A model generated the notes under the pieces. The model was not told the DNA's origin. It ran no database searches and saw only the letters and a list, made by a program, of their open reading frames with translations. Positions 54,781 through 64,000 of a stretch of 64,000 nucleotides of DNA are shown here, piece by piece. The position numbers and the translations under genes were made by a program. Position 1 is the first letter of the stretch. Each line of letters begins with the position of its first letter. This DNA comes from Okeania sp. SIO1I7 (lineage in GTDB: Bacteria; Cyanobacteriota; Cyanobacteriia; Cyanobacteriales; Microcoleaceae): the NCBI GenBank assembly GCA_010672585.1, contig JAAHGF010000020.1, forward strand, positions 89,826-153,825, given 5' to 3'.

Positions 54781-55112
54781 TAAATCTAATTTTTAACTTC
54801 AAATTGTATTTTTTATACTACAATAAATAAAAACCACCTACAACTGTTGACCAAATTTTTTGTTATATAGATCTACTCTTTTAACAAGATTAAGATAAAC
54901 AGACAGTTCTACAGATAAGATTAAACACGACTAAAATCCTAGACAAGGGATGATATAGCAGTCGAAGGAAAGGTTAGGACAGGTTAAAAGCTTAAAACTC
55001 AGATAACTCAATATTTTTTTCTTCTTCCTTCTTTCTTCTTCCTTCTTTCTTCTGCTATACAAACAAATAAGTCTAAAATTCTGAATATACTAACAGAAAA
55101 ATCTAAAATCTA
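54781..55112. other. gap upstream of ileS, heptamer run
   Basis: 55018-55050 is a TTCTTCC/TTTCTTC run. I see no riboswitch or T-box and no gene. Confidence 0.5.
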
Positions 55113-58100
55113 ATGGTTGAAGCCAAATCCTATAAAGACACCGTAAACTTGCCCCAAACCAAATTTAATATGAGGGCAAACTCAGTCACCCGTGAACCAG
55201 AACTACAAAAGTTTTGGGCAGAATCACAAATTTATGAACGCCTCTCAGAGACCAACCCAGGGGAAATATTTACCCTACATGATGGCCCGCCTTATGCTAA
55301 TGGCGATCTACATATTGGCCATGCAATGAATAAAATTCTTAAAGATATTATTAACCGCTATCAAATTCTTCAAGGGCGAAAAGTGCGTTATGTTCCTGGT
55401 TGGGACTGCCACGGTTTACCTATTGAATTAAAAGTTATTCAAAATCTTAAATCAGCAGAAAGGGGAAAACTCACACCTATAGAATTACGTCAAAAAGCTA
55501 GAGACTTTGCTCTGGAAACTGTTGATAAACAACGGGAATCATTCAAACGTTATGGAGTTTGGGGAGACTGGGAACATCCTTACATGACTCTGACTCCAGA
55601 ATATGAAGCTGCTCAAATTGGGGTATTTGGCAAAATGGTTTTGAAAGGCTACATTTATCGTGGTCTTAAACCTGTACATTGGAGTCCGAGTTCTAAGACT
55701 GCTCTTGCAGAAGCTGAACTGGAATATCCTGAAGGTCACACATCTCAGAGTATCTATGCTGCTTTTAAAATTACGAAACTAGCAAAAGCGGTTCAAAAAT
55801 CTCTCAAACCTTACCTGGAAAAACTCTGGGTTGCCATCTGGACGACAACTCCTTGGACTATTCCTGGTAATTTGGCAGTCAGTGTTAACCCAGACTTGAA
55901 TTATGCTGTGGTTAAACCGGATGCTGACTATGCAATGGGAACAGACAAATTATTTATAGTTGCAGCAGAAGCAGTGGAACGTTTGTCGGCAACTCTCGGT
56001 ACAACTTTAACTCCTGTAGCGACAGTTAAAGGTCAAGACTTGGAAAACTGTACTTACCAACATCCGCTATTTGAGCGGGAAAGTAAAGTTGTTATTGGTG
56101 GCGACTATGTTACTACTGACTCAGGTACGGGTTTAGTTCACACTGCTCCCGGTCACGGTCAAGAAGACTATATTGTAGGGCAACGTTATAGTTTACCAAT
56201 TTTGTCTCCTGTGGATGGCAATGGTAAGTTTACTGCTGAAGCGGGAGAGTTTTCCGGGTTGAATGTATTAAAAGAGGGAAATGTTGCTGTCATTGAAGCA
56301 CTGCAAAATGCTAATTCTCTGCTGAAAGAGGAACCCTACGAACATAAATATCCTTATGACTGGCGAACTAAAAAACCAACTATTTTCCGAGCAACGGAAC
56401 AATGGTTTGCTTCTGTAGAGGGTTTCCGCAATGAAGCACTTAAGGCGATCGCTGATGTGCAGTGGATACCTGCTCAAGGAGAAAACCGCATTACTCCTAT
56501 GGTGAGCGATCGCTCTGACTGGTGTATTTCTCGACAAAGGAGTTGGGGGGTTCCTATTCCGGTATTTTATGATGAAAAGACTGGGGAACCTTTGTTGACT
56601 GAGGAGACTATTGCTCATGTGCAAAAAATTGTTGCAGAAAAAGGTTCTGATGCTTGGTGGGAAATGTCGGTGGAGGAGCTTTTACCAGAAAAATATCGCT
56701 CAGATGCTGACAAGTACCGGAAAGGTACGGATACGATGGATGTCTGGTTTGACTCTGGTTCATCTTGGGCGGCAGTTGCTCAACAAAGGGATGGGTTAAA
56801 GTATCCAGTTGATATATATTTGGAAGGTTCCGACCAACATCGTGGTTGGTTTCAGTCAAGTTTGCTGACCAGTATTGCTACAAATGGTGTTGCACCATAT
56901 AAGACTGTTTTGACTCATGGTTTTGTGCTGGATGAGAATGGTCGGAAGATGAGTAAGTCTCTGGGGAATGTGGTAGACCCGTCAATAGTTATCGAAGGTG
57001 GTAAAAATCAAAAACAAGAACCTCCTTATGGTGCAGATATTTTGCGTTTGTGGGTTTCGTCTGTAGACTATTCTTCTGATGTACCCCTGGGTAAAAATAT
57101 TCTCAAGCAAATAGCGGATATTTATCGCAAAATTAGAAACACGGCGCGATTTTTGTTGGGGAATATCCATGATTTTGACCCGAAAAAAGATGCTGTTCCT
57201 TATGAGGAAATGCCAGAGTTAGACCGTTATATGTTGCACCGGATGACAGAGGTATTTGCCGAAGTAAAGGATGGTTTTGAGAAGTTTCAGTATTTCCGCT
57301 TTTTCCAAACAATTCAAAATTTATGTGTGGTTGACTTATCTAATTTTTATTTAGATATTGCCAAAGACAGACTTTATATCAGTGCCACTGATGCTTACAG
57401 ACGGCGCAGTTGTCAGACTGTTTTAGCTGTAGCTGTAGAAAATTTAGCAAAAGCGATCGCTCCTGTTTTACCTCATATGGCAGAAGATATTTGGCAAAAT
57501 ATTCCTTATCCAACTCCCTACAAGTCTGTATTTGAGTCTGGGTGGGTAAAAATGGAGGAAAAATGGCATAACCCAGAATTGGCTAAGTTATGGGAAGAAT
57601 TACGAAAAACTCGTACTGAAGTTAACAAAGTTTTGGAAAAAGCACGGGCAGAAAAAGCCATTGGTGCGCCTCTAGAAGCAAAGGTATTGTTGTATGTAAA
57701 AGAACCTGAATTACGTGAGCAAATACAAGCTTTTAATCCTATTGCTAAAGCAGAAAAAAGTCAGTCAGAGTTTCTGGAAGCAAAAATCGAAATTGAACCA
57801 GAAAAAACAGAAAATAAAACTCCTAATAACCAAGCAAAATCTCCTGCTAATTTCACTCAAAGCCAGAACTTTTTATCAGGATTTGTCGATATTTTGAGTA
57901 AAGTATTTAGTGGATATAAAAAAGTTTTAGGAGCAGTATTTTTCACCATTATATTACTGTTGTTAATCCGAGTAACATTAACAGTAGTAACAACAATTCA
58001 CCAAATGCCTGTAGTAAGTTCCATCATGGAATTAGTGGGAATTATCTACACAATTCGCTTAGTGACTGGCGACCTATTATTTGCTAAAAATCGGCAAAAA

Positions 58101-58571
58101 CTGTCTGAAAAAATCAAATCGACCACAGAAGATATATTTGGCAAAGATGTTTTATTACCAGCAAAACGGAAAAAATCAACAGATAATACAGTTAAACAGT
58201 CAGCAATTTTAGTTTCGCCAGAAGGGGCTTATGTTACTCACAAAAAAGTGGATTTGACCCCAGTTGCACAAGTAGTAGAAACAGAAACTTTACCTCAGCA
58301 ACCTAATAATATTAAAGACATGATTGCTGGTAATGGAGTTGATGAATTACGTTATCTGTTTATTACTTCTCAGGTAGAATTATTAGAGTCTCCAGAAGCT
58401 TTAAATAACCTTGAATATAAATCTATTTCAGACTCTTTAGGAGTAGGAGTAGTCAAAGCTGATGGAGAGAAATGCGACCGCTGTTGGAATTATTCTACTC
58501 ATGTCGGTGTTTCTTCAGAAGACCCCACAATTTGTGAACGTTGTGTTGCTGCTTTAGCAGGGGAATTTTAA
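55113..58571 (+). CDS. ileS: isoleucyl-tRNA synthetase with an inserted CAAD membrane domain
   Basis: 1152 residues. The class I motifs are DLHIGHA near 65 and KMSKS near 611; the editing domain lies between and the anticodon-binding part follows. At about 870-1050, between the anticodon domain and the C-terminal zinc finger (CDRC...CERC near 1125-1145), is a CAAD domain. It has an acidic linker, then two transmembrane helices ([19 protein letters not shown] and [18 protein letters not shown]) and an amphipathic part. CAAD anchors several cyanobacterial aminoacyl-tRNA synthetases to thylakoid membranes. Plain bacterial IleRS is about 940-960 residues, so the excess fits this insertion. Confidence 0.97.
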   Translation: MVEAKSYKDTVNLPQTKFNMRANSVTREPELQKFWAESQIYERLSETNPGEIFTLHDGPPYANGDLHIGHAMNKILKDIINRYQILQGRKVRYVPGWDCHGLPIELKVIQNLKSAERGKLTPIELRQKARDFALETVDKQRESFKRYGVWGDWEHPYMTLTPEYEAAQIGVFGKMVLKGYIYRGLKPVHWSPSSKTALAEAELEYPEGHTSQSIYAAFKITKLAKAVQKSLKPYLEKLWVAIWTTTPWTIPGNLAVSVNPDLNYAVVKPDADYAMGTDKLFIVAAEAVERLSATLGTTLTPVATVKGQDLENCTYQHPLFERESKVVIGGDYVTTDSGTGLVHTAPGHGQEDYIVGQRYSLPILSPVDGNGKFTAEAGEFSGLNVLKEGNVAVIEALQNANSLLKEEPYEHKYPYDWRTKKPTIFRATEQWFASVEGFRNEALKAIADVQWIPAQGENRITPMVSDRSDWCISRQRSWGVPIPVFYDEKTGEPLLTEETIAHVQKIVAEKGSDAWWEMSVEELLPEKYRSDADKYRKGTDTMDVWFDSGSSWAAVAQQRDGLKYPVDIYLEGSDQHRGWFQSSLLTSIATNGVAPYKTVLTHGFVLDENGRKMSKSLGNVVDPSIVIEGGKNQKQEPPYGADILRLWVSSVDYSSDVPLGKNILKQIADIYRKIRNTARFLLGNIHDFDPKKDAVPYEEMPELDRYMLHRMTEVFAEVKDGFEKFQYFRFFQTIQNLCVVDLSNFYLDIAKDRLYISATDAYRRRSCQTVLAVAVENLAKAIAPVLPHMAEDIWQNIPYPTPYKSVFESGWVKMEEKWHNPELAKLWEELRKTRTEVNKVLEKARAEKAIGAPLEAKVLLYVKEPELREQIQAFNPIAKAEKSQSEFLEAKIEIEPEKTENKTPNNQAKSPANFTQSQNFLSGFVDILSKVFSGYKKVLGAVFFTIILLLLIRVTLTVVTTIHQMPVVSSIMELVGIIYTIRLVTGDLLFAKNRQKLSEKIKSTTEDIFGKDVLLPAKRKKSTDNTVKQSAILVSPEGAYVTHKKVDLTPVAQVVETETLPQQPNNIKDMIAGNGVDELRYLFITSQVELLESPEALNNLEYKSISDSLGVGVVKADGEKCDRCWNYSTHVGVSSEDPTICERCVAALAGEF

Positions 58572-58658
58572 CAAAAAGCAATCAGCAGTCAGCTATCAGC
58601 TATCAGCTAACTGAATTTTGCCCCCCTAGCCCCCCAAATTTGGGGGGAACAAGAGTGT
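58572..58658. repeat. heptamer run and CCCCC/GGGGG palindrome after ileS
   Basis: 58590-58610 is AGCTATCAGCTATCAGC. 58620-58652 is CCCCCCTAGCCCCCC..TTGGGGGG. Both classes recur elsewhere in the window. Confidence 0.7.
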
Positions 58659-59065
<407 letters not shown>

Positions 59066-59435
59066 AAAATGCAAAATTGCATCTTCAACATAATTTCTGA
59101 TTAGGGACTAGCAAAAAAATAGACTACCAGCTAATTAATTGATAGAGTAGAGATTACTTCGGCTGGCTTGACTATTTCCGATTGAGGTTGAGTCTAATAT
59201 TATCGCCTCGATTCGGACAGCCACGAAACTTTTTATATAGTAATAATCGGTACTTTATTAAGTTGCAAATCCCTTATCTTTGGGTCTACCAAACAAAAAA
59301 ACAACCCTGATGCAATTTGCCATCAGAGCTAATAACATTTTTCGTTGCGTTTTTCAATTTTCCTTTGATATTCAGGAAGTTAATCATATTGAATGTTAAT
59401 TTATCTGATTAATTTATCTGATTTATTAAAACTTA

Positions 59436-59615
59436 GGCGTTGGTAATTTGAGGTATGATAGTCTGGATAAGAGCGCTATAGAACTCCGTGACCTTTACAC
59501 TTCCCGAAAAACTTTCTCCTTCTATTCCTTTTTCTTCTTCTTTCTTCCCTCCTGACTCCTGACTCCTGACTCCTAAGTAATTAAGATTAATATCATACAC
59601 TAATTTACCAACGCC
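59436..59615. mobile_element. MITE-like element with GGCGTT ends, copy 2
   Basis: Ends GGCGTTGGTAATTTGAGGTA and TACACTAATTTACCAACGCC are inverted repeats, and the middle is close to 31047-31225 (AAAACTTTCTCCTT, CTCCTAAGTAATTAAGATTA). Both copies hold a CTCCTGA heptamer run. The part 59066-59435 has no recognisable gene. Confidence 0.85.
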
Positions 59616-59695
59616 ATTAAAACTTAAAACCAAGCTTGAATCTTTTATTAATGTCCTAAAGTTTTGTTACAAAGCCTTGTATTAAGTTCGACAGA

Positions 59696-60703
59696 TTGTC
59701 ATACTACACTCTTGTCAAAGTATTAAAACGATTCTCTGCAGATAGAAAGGAGTTGGAGTTAGGTGAGTTATGCAATGACGATGATGACGATGATGACGAT
59801 GATGACGATGATGACAATACCTTATACAGTTACCTCCAACAAAAGTCAGCGTATCAAGACAAGATATTGCCGCCTTCTGATCAAATAATGCCTCAATCCA
59901 CTGGGACAGATAATCTAGAACCTTGTCCAGATAAGTATCATCATTATGCTTATAGAATTGACCCAGGAACAGGTCAAAAAATTGTGTATTGTGGTGATCA
60001 AGGTTGTGACGACGGTGTAATGCCCAAGAATTATGCTCCTTACGATGGAAGTAAAGAAGAAGGAAATAAGCGTTGCATAACTTACCCAACAAATAAGGAT
60101 GAAAATAATATACCAATGTATACAGACCCACGCACCAGCAAACGTTACTTCTATTTCAGCCGAGGAGATGGAAAGTTTTTTCTAAAAGGACTTGAAAAAG
60201 CAGAAGACGCAGGACAATCAGAAAGCACACCGGTTGATTTCAACAAAATCAAAGAATTATATGATGCAAACCGGATTGATAAAGTTTCCCGGATAGGAGA
60301 TTTAGAAGAGTGGTATTTGGTCAATGCAGATAGTAATGCTCACGTTTTCCACATACACCAGCTTGATTTCGTAGTGACTAACGTTACCTTTCCTGCTGAT
60401 AATGTTCCCAAAACATACAATAATTACACGGTAGATACAGATAATTGTGAAAAAGATGTAACCCTTCCTGATGGTACAGATGGAGAAGAATGTCCTCTAA
60501 AATCCCAAGGATATCGAGATGTAATTAACTTACCCAAAAACAGCGTAACTACAATCCGTATTCCCTTCGTGAATCCCTTTATTACTGGTACATTTGTTTA
60601 TCACTGCCACATACTAGCACATGAAGATAGAGGTATGATGAATAATATCCAAGTAGTAAATCCAGATGGGTTTGAGATATCAGGTGCTGCACCAACTAAG
60701 TAA
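59696..60703 (+). CDS. multicopper oxidase C-terminal part, 5' truncated
   Basis: 335 residues from a TTG. The last 120 residues are the final cupredoxin domain of a multicopper oxidase: HVFHIHQLDFVV near 220 and FVYHCHILAHEDRGMM near 300, giving the HxH and HCHxxxHxxxxM copper ligands. The first cupredoxin domains with the other two HxH motifs are absent, so no full trinuclear site can form. The frame is open upstream only to a TAA near 59655 with no ATG. Residues 29-41 are a run of Asp from a (GATGAC)n tract. Probably a gene remnant, or an unusual one-domain protein. Confidence 0.6.
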   Translation: MSYYTLVKVLKRFSADRKELELGELCNDDDDDDDDDDDDDNTLYSYLQQKSAYQDKILPPSDQIMPQSTGTDNLEPCPDKYHHYAYRIDPGTGQKIVYCGDQGCDDGVMPKNYAPYDGSKEEGNKRCITYPTNKDENNIPMYTDPRTSKRYFYFSRGDGKFFLKGLEKAEDAGQSESTPVDFNKIKELYDANRIDKVSRIGDLEEWYLVNADSNAHVFHIHQLDFVVTNVTFPADNVPKTYNNYTVDTDNCEKDVTLPDGTDGEECPLKSQGYRDVINLPKNSVTTIRIPFVNPFITGTFVYHCHILAHEDRGMMNNIQVVNPDGFEISGAAPTK

Positions 60704-60707
60704 TATC

Positions 60708-60937
60708 AAACCCGGTAGTATCCGTATAAAAAAGCAGAGAAACCGGGTTTGTATCAAATGCCCTAATATAGAATCCGGTTGAATAGTTATTGTATAGTTG
60801 GGAGTGGGGGAGTAGGGGAGTAGGGGAGTAGGGGAGTAGGGGAGTGGGGGAGTAGGGGAGTAGGGGAGTGGGGGAAATTAAAGGCTTGAAGTAATTATAG
60901 AATTATCAACATATACTATATAACCGGATTCTATATA
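60708..60937. repeat. AAACCCGGT hairpin, then MITE-like CCGG element copy 2
   Basis: 60708-60716 and 60742-60750 (AAACCCGGT / ACCGGGTTT) form a hairpin just after the oxidase. 60766-60937 has ends ATATAGAATCCGGTT and AACCGGATTCTATATA around a GGGGAGTAG array. It is the better copy of the element at 13541-13671. Confidence 0.85.
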
Positions 60938-61347
60938 ATAGTCTTATATTATCAGCAATTTTTTCCCCCTGTTGCCTGTTGCCTGCGCGCAGCGCTATAA
61001 TTATCCGGACATGATATAACATTGACTTCCTACAAACCCGGCGAAAATGGTTGTAGATGAAACAAGTTTATCTACAACCTACCACCTATAGCAATAGAAA
61101 GATAAGTTATATCATGTTCCCCCTCCGGGGGAGCTACGCTAACGGTTGAATAGTTATGATTAGGAGATAGATGGAAGAGATACCTCAAACCCTTGAGATT
61201 GCTTTCCTTACGGAATGCTACGCAAACCTTCCACGCAGTGACCGTCGCAATGACTTTATAGTTAGTGTTTATCCGAACATGATATTAGGACTTATGCTGA
61301 AAATGAATCTTAGACTAGGCAATGTTTTTCCTACTGTTCCCTGTTCC
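60938..61347. other. gap without a gene, element ends
   Basis: Holds further ATCATGT-CCGG-type ends (61000-61018, 61110-61120, 61275-61285), the hairpin CCCCCTCC/GGGGGAG at 61118 and an AGGACTTATGC end at 61286. An 81-codon open frame here is made of these repeats and is not believed. Confidence 0.5.
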
Positions 61348-63678
61348 CTATTCCCTGCTATTCAACCGCCTTTCAATAGCATTGTTAAAACGATCGCTCA
61401 TTTCCTCCATCTCTAAATTAATCAAAGAAACTCCCTCATCAACTAAAATTTTGAAACTACTTGCAGCATTACCAACCAGACCAACTTTTTGCCAAAAATT
61501 AGTCAAATTTTCCTGAAGATATGACTCCCAAATTTTCTGATTTTCTGGCGCAATAGAAACCAAAATTCGGCAACCACCCTCTCCAAACAAAAACTCATCC
61601 CACCGAAAATCTGACTTTTCAGCTAATTCTAAATTAACCTCAGCTCCCAACTTCCCACTAATACAACATTCTGCAAGAGCGATCGCTAAACCACCCTCAC
61701 CACAGTCATGGGCAGAATTTACCCAACCTTGACGGATGCCATAACGACAAACTCCCTGTACCCGACGCTCCAAATCAAAATCTACCTCACTGGGTTTCCC
61801 AGCAACCAAATTATAAACAGTTGCCAAATATTCAGAAGCAGCTAAAGACTGTATCCCCAAATTTCCAATTAAATAGATAATATCTCCCTCAACCTGCCAA
61901 CCTTGACCACAAATATTAGTCAAGTCGGGAATTAAACCCACCATTCCCACCACTGGAGTCGGATATATCCCCTGGGGATGACCCTCACTATCGAGAGTTT
62001 CATTATACAAAGACACATTCCCACCAGTAACAGGAGTTCCCAACTCCCGGCAACCTTCAGAAATACCACGACAACTCTCCGAAAGTTGCCAATATCCCAC
62101 AGGTTTTTCCGGACTACCAAAATTAAGATTATCCGTAACTGCCACAGGTTCGGCACCCACACAACTGAGATTCCGAGCAGCTTCCGCCACCACTGCTTTT
62201 GCCCCCATATATGGGTCTAGATAAACTAAACGAGAATTGCAGTCTACCGTCGCAGCAACACCAGAATTTAATGGTGGGTTCTCCGTAGAAATTTGCGGAC
62301 GTAACCGAATGACAGCAGCATCACTCCCACCAGGAAGCATAACAGTATTATTCTGCACTTGATGGTCATATTGCTGATATACCCAATGTTTAGAAGCAAT
62401 ACTTGGAGTATCTAATAAAGTCAGAAGAATATCATTCCAGCTTTGCAAATTTCCCTGCACTTCAATACCTACTTCCGTACATGATGGCAAAGATGCTGAA
62501 TTCCATGACCAAGCTTTTTTCGCATATTCCGGTGTCTCAGTCAACAACTCCCGGCGATAAATAGGAGTATTATCTGCTAAAGCAGTAGCAGGTATTTCTG
62601 CTGCTATTTTCCCCTCAAATAAAATTCGTACAATAGGTTCCTCAATAACCGTACCCGCAACCACTGCATGAAGTCCCCAACGCTGGAAAATATCAATTAA
62701 TTCCTGTTCGCGACCTTTCTCAGCAACAAATAACATCCGTTCTTGAGATTCTGAGAGCAAATATTCATAAGGAACCATCCCAGTTTCTCGCACTGGCACT
62801 TTGTCAAGGTCAAATTCAATACCCACACCACCATTAGCTGCCATTTCTGAAGTAGAACAGGTGATACCAGCAGCACCCATATCCTGAGCTGCCACTACTG
62901 CCCCTGTTTTGAATGCTTCCAAACAAGCTTCAACCAAGCATTTTTCCAAGAATGGGTCGCCTACCTGTACAGCAGGGCGATCGTCAATTGATTTATCGCT
63001 GAGTTCTGCGCTGGCAAAACTTGCTCCACCCATACCATCTCTACCCGTGGTGGAACCGACATATAAGACTGGGTTGCCAATACCGGATGCACCAGATTTA
63101 ACTATTTCGGGAGTTTCCATTAAACCCAATGCCATGACATTGACTAAGGGGTTGCCTGTATAAGCACGGTCAAAGTAAATTTCTCCACCAACTGTCGGTA
63201 CTCCGAAACAGTTTCCGTAGTGAGAAATGCCGGAAATTACTCCAGTAAAAATGCGTCTAGTTTTGGCATCTTCTAGGGAACCGAAACGTAGGGAGTTAAG
63301 TACAGCGATCGGTCGCGCACCCATTGTAAATATGTCTCGGAGGATACCACCGACCCCGGTAGCAGCACCTTGAAATGGTTCGACAGCGGATGGGTGATTG
63401 TGGGATTCTATTTTGAAAGCAAGTTGGAGTCCGTTGTCTAGGTCTACGACTCCAGCATTTTCTCCGGGCCCGACGAGAATGCGTTTACCTGTGGTGGGAA
63501 ATTGTTTGAGTAGGGGGCGGGAGTTTTTGTAGCAGCAGTGTTCTGACCACATGACACCGAACATTCCTAGTTCTGCTTTATTGGGATGGCGACTAAGGCG
63601 GTTGATAATTTCTTGATATTCTTCTGGTTTGATGCCTTCGGATGCTATTTCTTCTGGGGAAAAGGGAGTTTGTGACAT
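61348..63678 (-). CDS. purL: phosphoribosylformylglycinamidine synthase subunit PurL
   Basis: A 776-residue small-type PurL, the ATP-dependent subunit that works with PurQ and PurS in the fourth step of purine synthesis. Family phrases include [50 protein letters not shown] and [19 protein letters not shown]. Full length with ATG at 63678. The 3' end lies against GTTCCCTATTCCC repeats. Confidence 0.97.
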   Translation of the reverse strand: MSQTPFSPEEIASEGIKPEEYQEIINRLSRHPNKAELGMFGVMWSEHCCYKNSRPLLKQFPTTGKRILVGPGENAGVVDLDNGLQLAFKIESHNHPSAVEPFQGAATGVGGILRDIFTMGARPIAVLNSLRFGSLEDAKTRRIFTGVISGISHYGNCFGVPTVGGEIYFDRAYTGNPLVNVMALGLMETPEIVKSGASGIGNPVLYVGSTTGRDGMGGASFASAELSDKSIDDRPAVQVGDPFLEKCLVEACLEAFKTGAVVAAQDMGAAGITCSTSEMAANGGVGIEFDLDKVPVRETGMVPYEYLLSESQERMLFVAEKGREQELIDIFQRWGLHAVVAGTVIEEPIVRILFEGKIAAEIPATALADNTPIYRRELLTETPEYAKKAWSWNSASLPSCTEVGIEVQGNLQSWNDILLTLLDTPSIASKHWVYQQYDHQVQNNTVMLPGGSDAAVIRLRPQISTENPPLNSGVAATVDCNSRLVYLDPYMGAKAVVAEAARNLSCVGAEPVAVTDNLNFGSPEKPVGYWQLSESCRGISEGCRELGTPVTGGNVSLYNETLDSEGHPQGIYPTPVVGMVGLIPDLTNICGQGWQVEGDIIYLIGNLGIQSLAASEYLATVYNLVAGKPSEVDFDLERRVQGVCRYGIRQGWVNSAHDCGEGGLAIALAECCISGKLGAEVNLELAEKSDFRWDEFLFGEGGCRILVSIAPENQKIWESYLQENLTNFWQKVGLVGNAASSFKILVDEGVSLINLEMEEMSDRFNNAIERRLNSRE

Positions 63679-63882
63679 AATTTATAATGGGAAAATTGAC
63701 TAACTTTTTTTGGTCGTTTTATTATCTCATTAATAGTAGGAAATAGTGAAACAGTCTACTACTGGACTTTATTTCAATTTAGGACAGACTTCAAAAGCCA
63801 ACTGCGAACGATAAAAACATACATCAAACTCCATAAAAAAGTTTAACTGACCTAAAATAATAGGTGGGTCGTTAGAGCTGAT

Positions 63883-64000
63883 TTATAAAGTAAATATTAA
63901 ATTGGCCAGTCGCCTAACCATAAGGTGAATTAGAGAGCCATAAATCATGGCTTCACTCACATCTGAATACACCTCATAATCCTTGCTTAAGCGTCTAAAT
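63883..64000 (-). mobile_element. C-terminal end of an IS5/IS4-like transposase, runs off the edge
   Basis: The last 39 codons on the minus strand read FRRLSKDYEVYSDVSEAMIY...HLMVRRLANLIF, then TAA at 63883. The RRLSKDYE...SEAMIY-x(5)-LMVRRL pattern is the usual end of IS5-family DDE transposases in cyanobacteria. The rest of the gene lies beyond position 64000. Downstream, ACCTAAAATAATAGGT near 63850 may be part of the IS end. 63679-63882 holds no gene. Confidence 0.75.

Noticed and set aside
59776..59815. Asp-rich calcium-binding domain
   Set aside because: The Asp run is a (GATGAC)n microsatellite, not spaced like EF-hand or RTX motifs.
59715..60131. 138-residue minus-strand frame rich in His
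   Set aside because: Shadow of the multicopper oxidase gene; the His run is the reverse of the Asp codons.
60708..60750. Rho-independent terminator after the multicopper oxidase
   Set aside because: The stem is good but the loop is 25 nt and no T-run follows; it fits the CCGG repeat-end family better.
61171..61416. 81-residue plus-strand gene
   Set aside because: Made of element ends and a GTTCCCTATTCCC repeat and overlaps the end of purL.

Overview
The window looks like chromosomal DNA from a filamentous, non-heterocystous marine-type cyanobacterium of the Okeania, Trichodesmium or Moorena kind. The reasons are low G+C; frequent HIP1 octamers (GCGATCGC); a CAAD domain inside IleRS; cyanobacterial families such as XisH/XisI, DUF2358, retinal-pigment-type carotenoid oxygenase, vMAP-type NB-ARC and CHAT-type TPR; and long gene-poor gaps full of heptamer tandem repeats and small palindromic or MITE-like elements. 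No rRNA or tRNA gene was recognised, so genus is inference.

Layout. 1-944 is a 57-unit, 16/17-bp tandem array that abuts the stop codon of a truncated NB-ARC gene. 2641-3918 is a radical SAM/SPASM peptide maturase whose last 35 residues carry seven Tyr-x-Asp triads, i.e. it looks fused to its own cyclophane (triceptide) substrate; this is the most promising undescribed system. 4-13 kb holds a nonsense-broken nuclease-like gene, a repeat-bearing GDSL esterase, a YhdJ-like restriction-modification pair (predicted ATGCAT) and an exported repeat protein. 11-15.4 kb holds the XPB helicase/Bax1 (DUF790) nuclease pair, split by an exported protein and a MITE. 15.5-20 kb is a toxin-antitoxin-like strip: a dead VapBC pair, a broken antitoxin-like gene before xisH-xisI, a Clp_N/TPR protein and a retropepsin pair. 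20-24.7 kb is a STAND NTPase with 21 TPR units, which carries an in-frame insertion of an intergenic repeat and is separated from its N-terminal domain by a TGA.

25-37.5 kb is mostly housekeeping: TerB-like protein, carotenoid oxygenase, ygfZ, trpS, metF, lpxD and YkvA, plus a decayed DNA methylase and a two-gene coiled-coil operon. 38-41.5 kb is a decayed sugar-oxidation-like cluster (cupin, TIM-barrel isomerase, GMC oxidoreductase). 41.8-43 kb is a tnpB interrupted twice by the same 22-bp element. 43-48.3 kb has hydrolases, a CbiX/ferrochelatase-like protein with a His-rich tail, and proX. 48.9-54.8 kb is a probable defence island: two paralogous NYN-domain proteins bracket a D12-class adenine methylase and a XamI-like (predicted GTCGAC) restriction-modification pair. 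55.1-63.7 kb holds ileS with CAAD, a 5'-truncated multicopper oxidase and purL; the end of an IS transposase runs off the right edge.

Two themes run through the window. First, gene decay: at least five in-frame nonsense codons, a 5-bp duplication frameshift, a double 22-bp insertion and several truncations, all close to short repeats. Second, an unusually rich set of dispersed intergenic elements (at least six families), some of which have entered coding sequence. Function calls come from motif and family recognition by eye; no database search was run.
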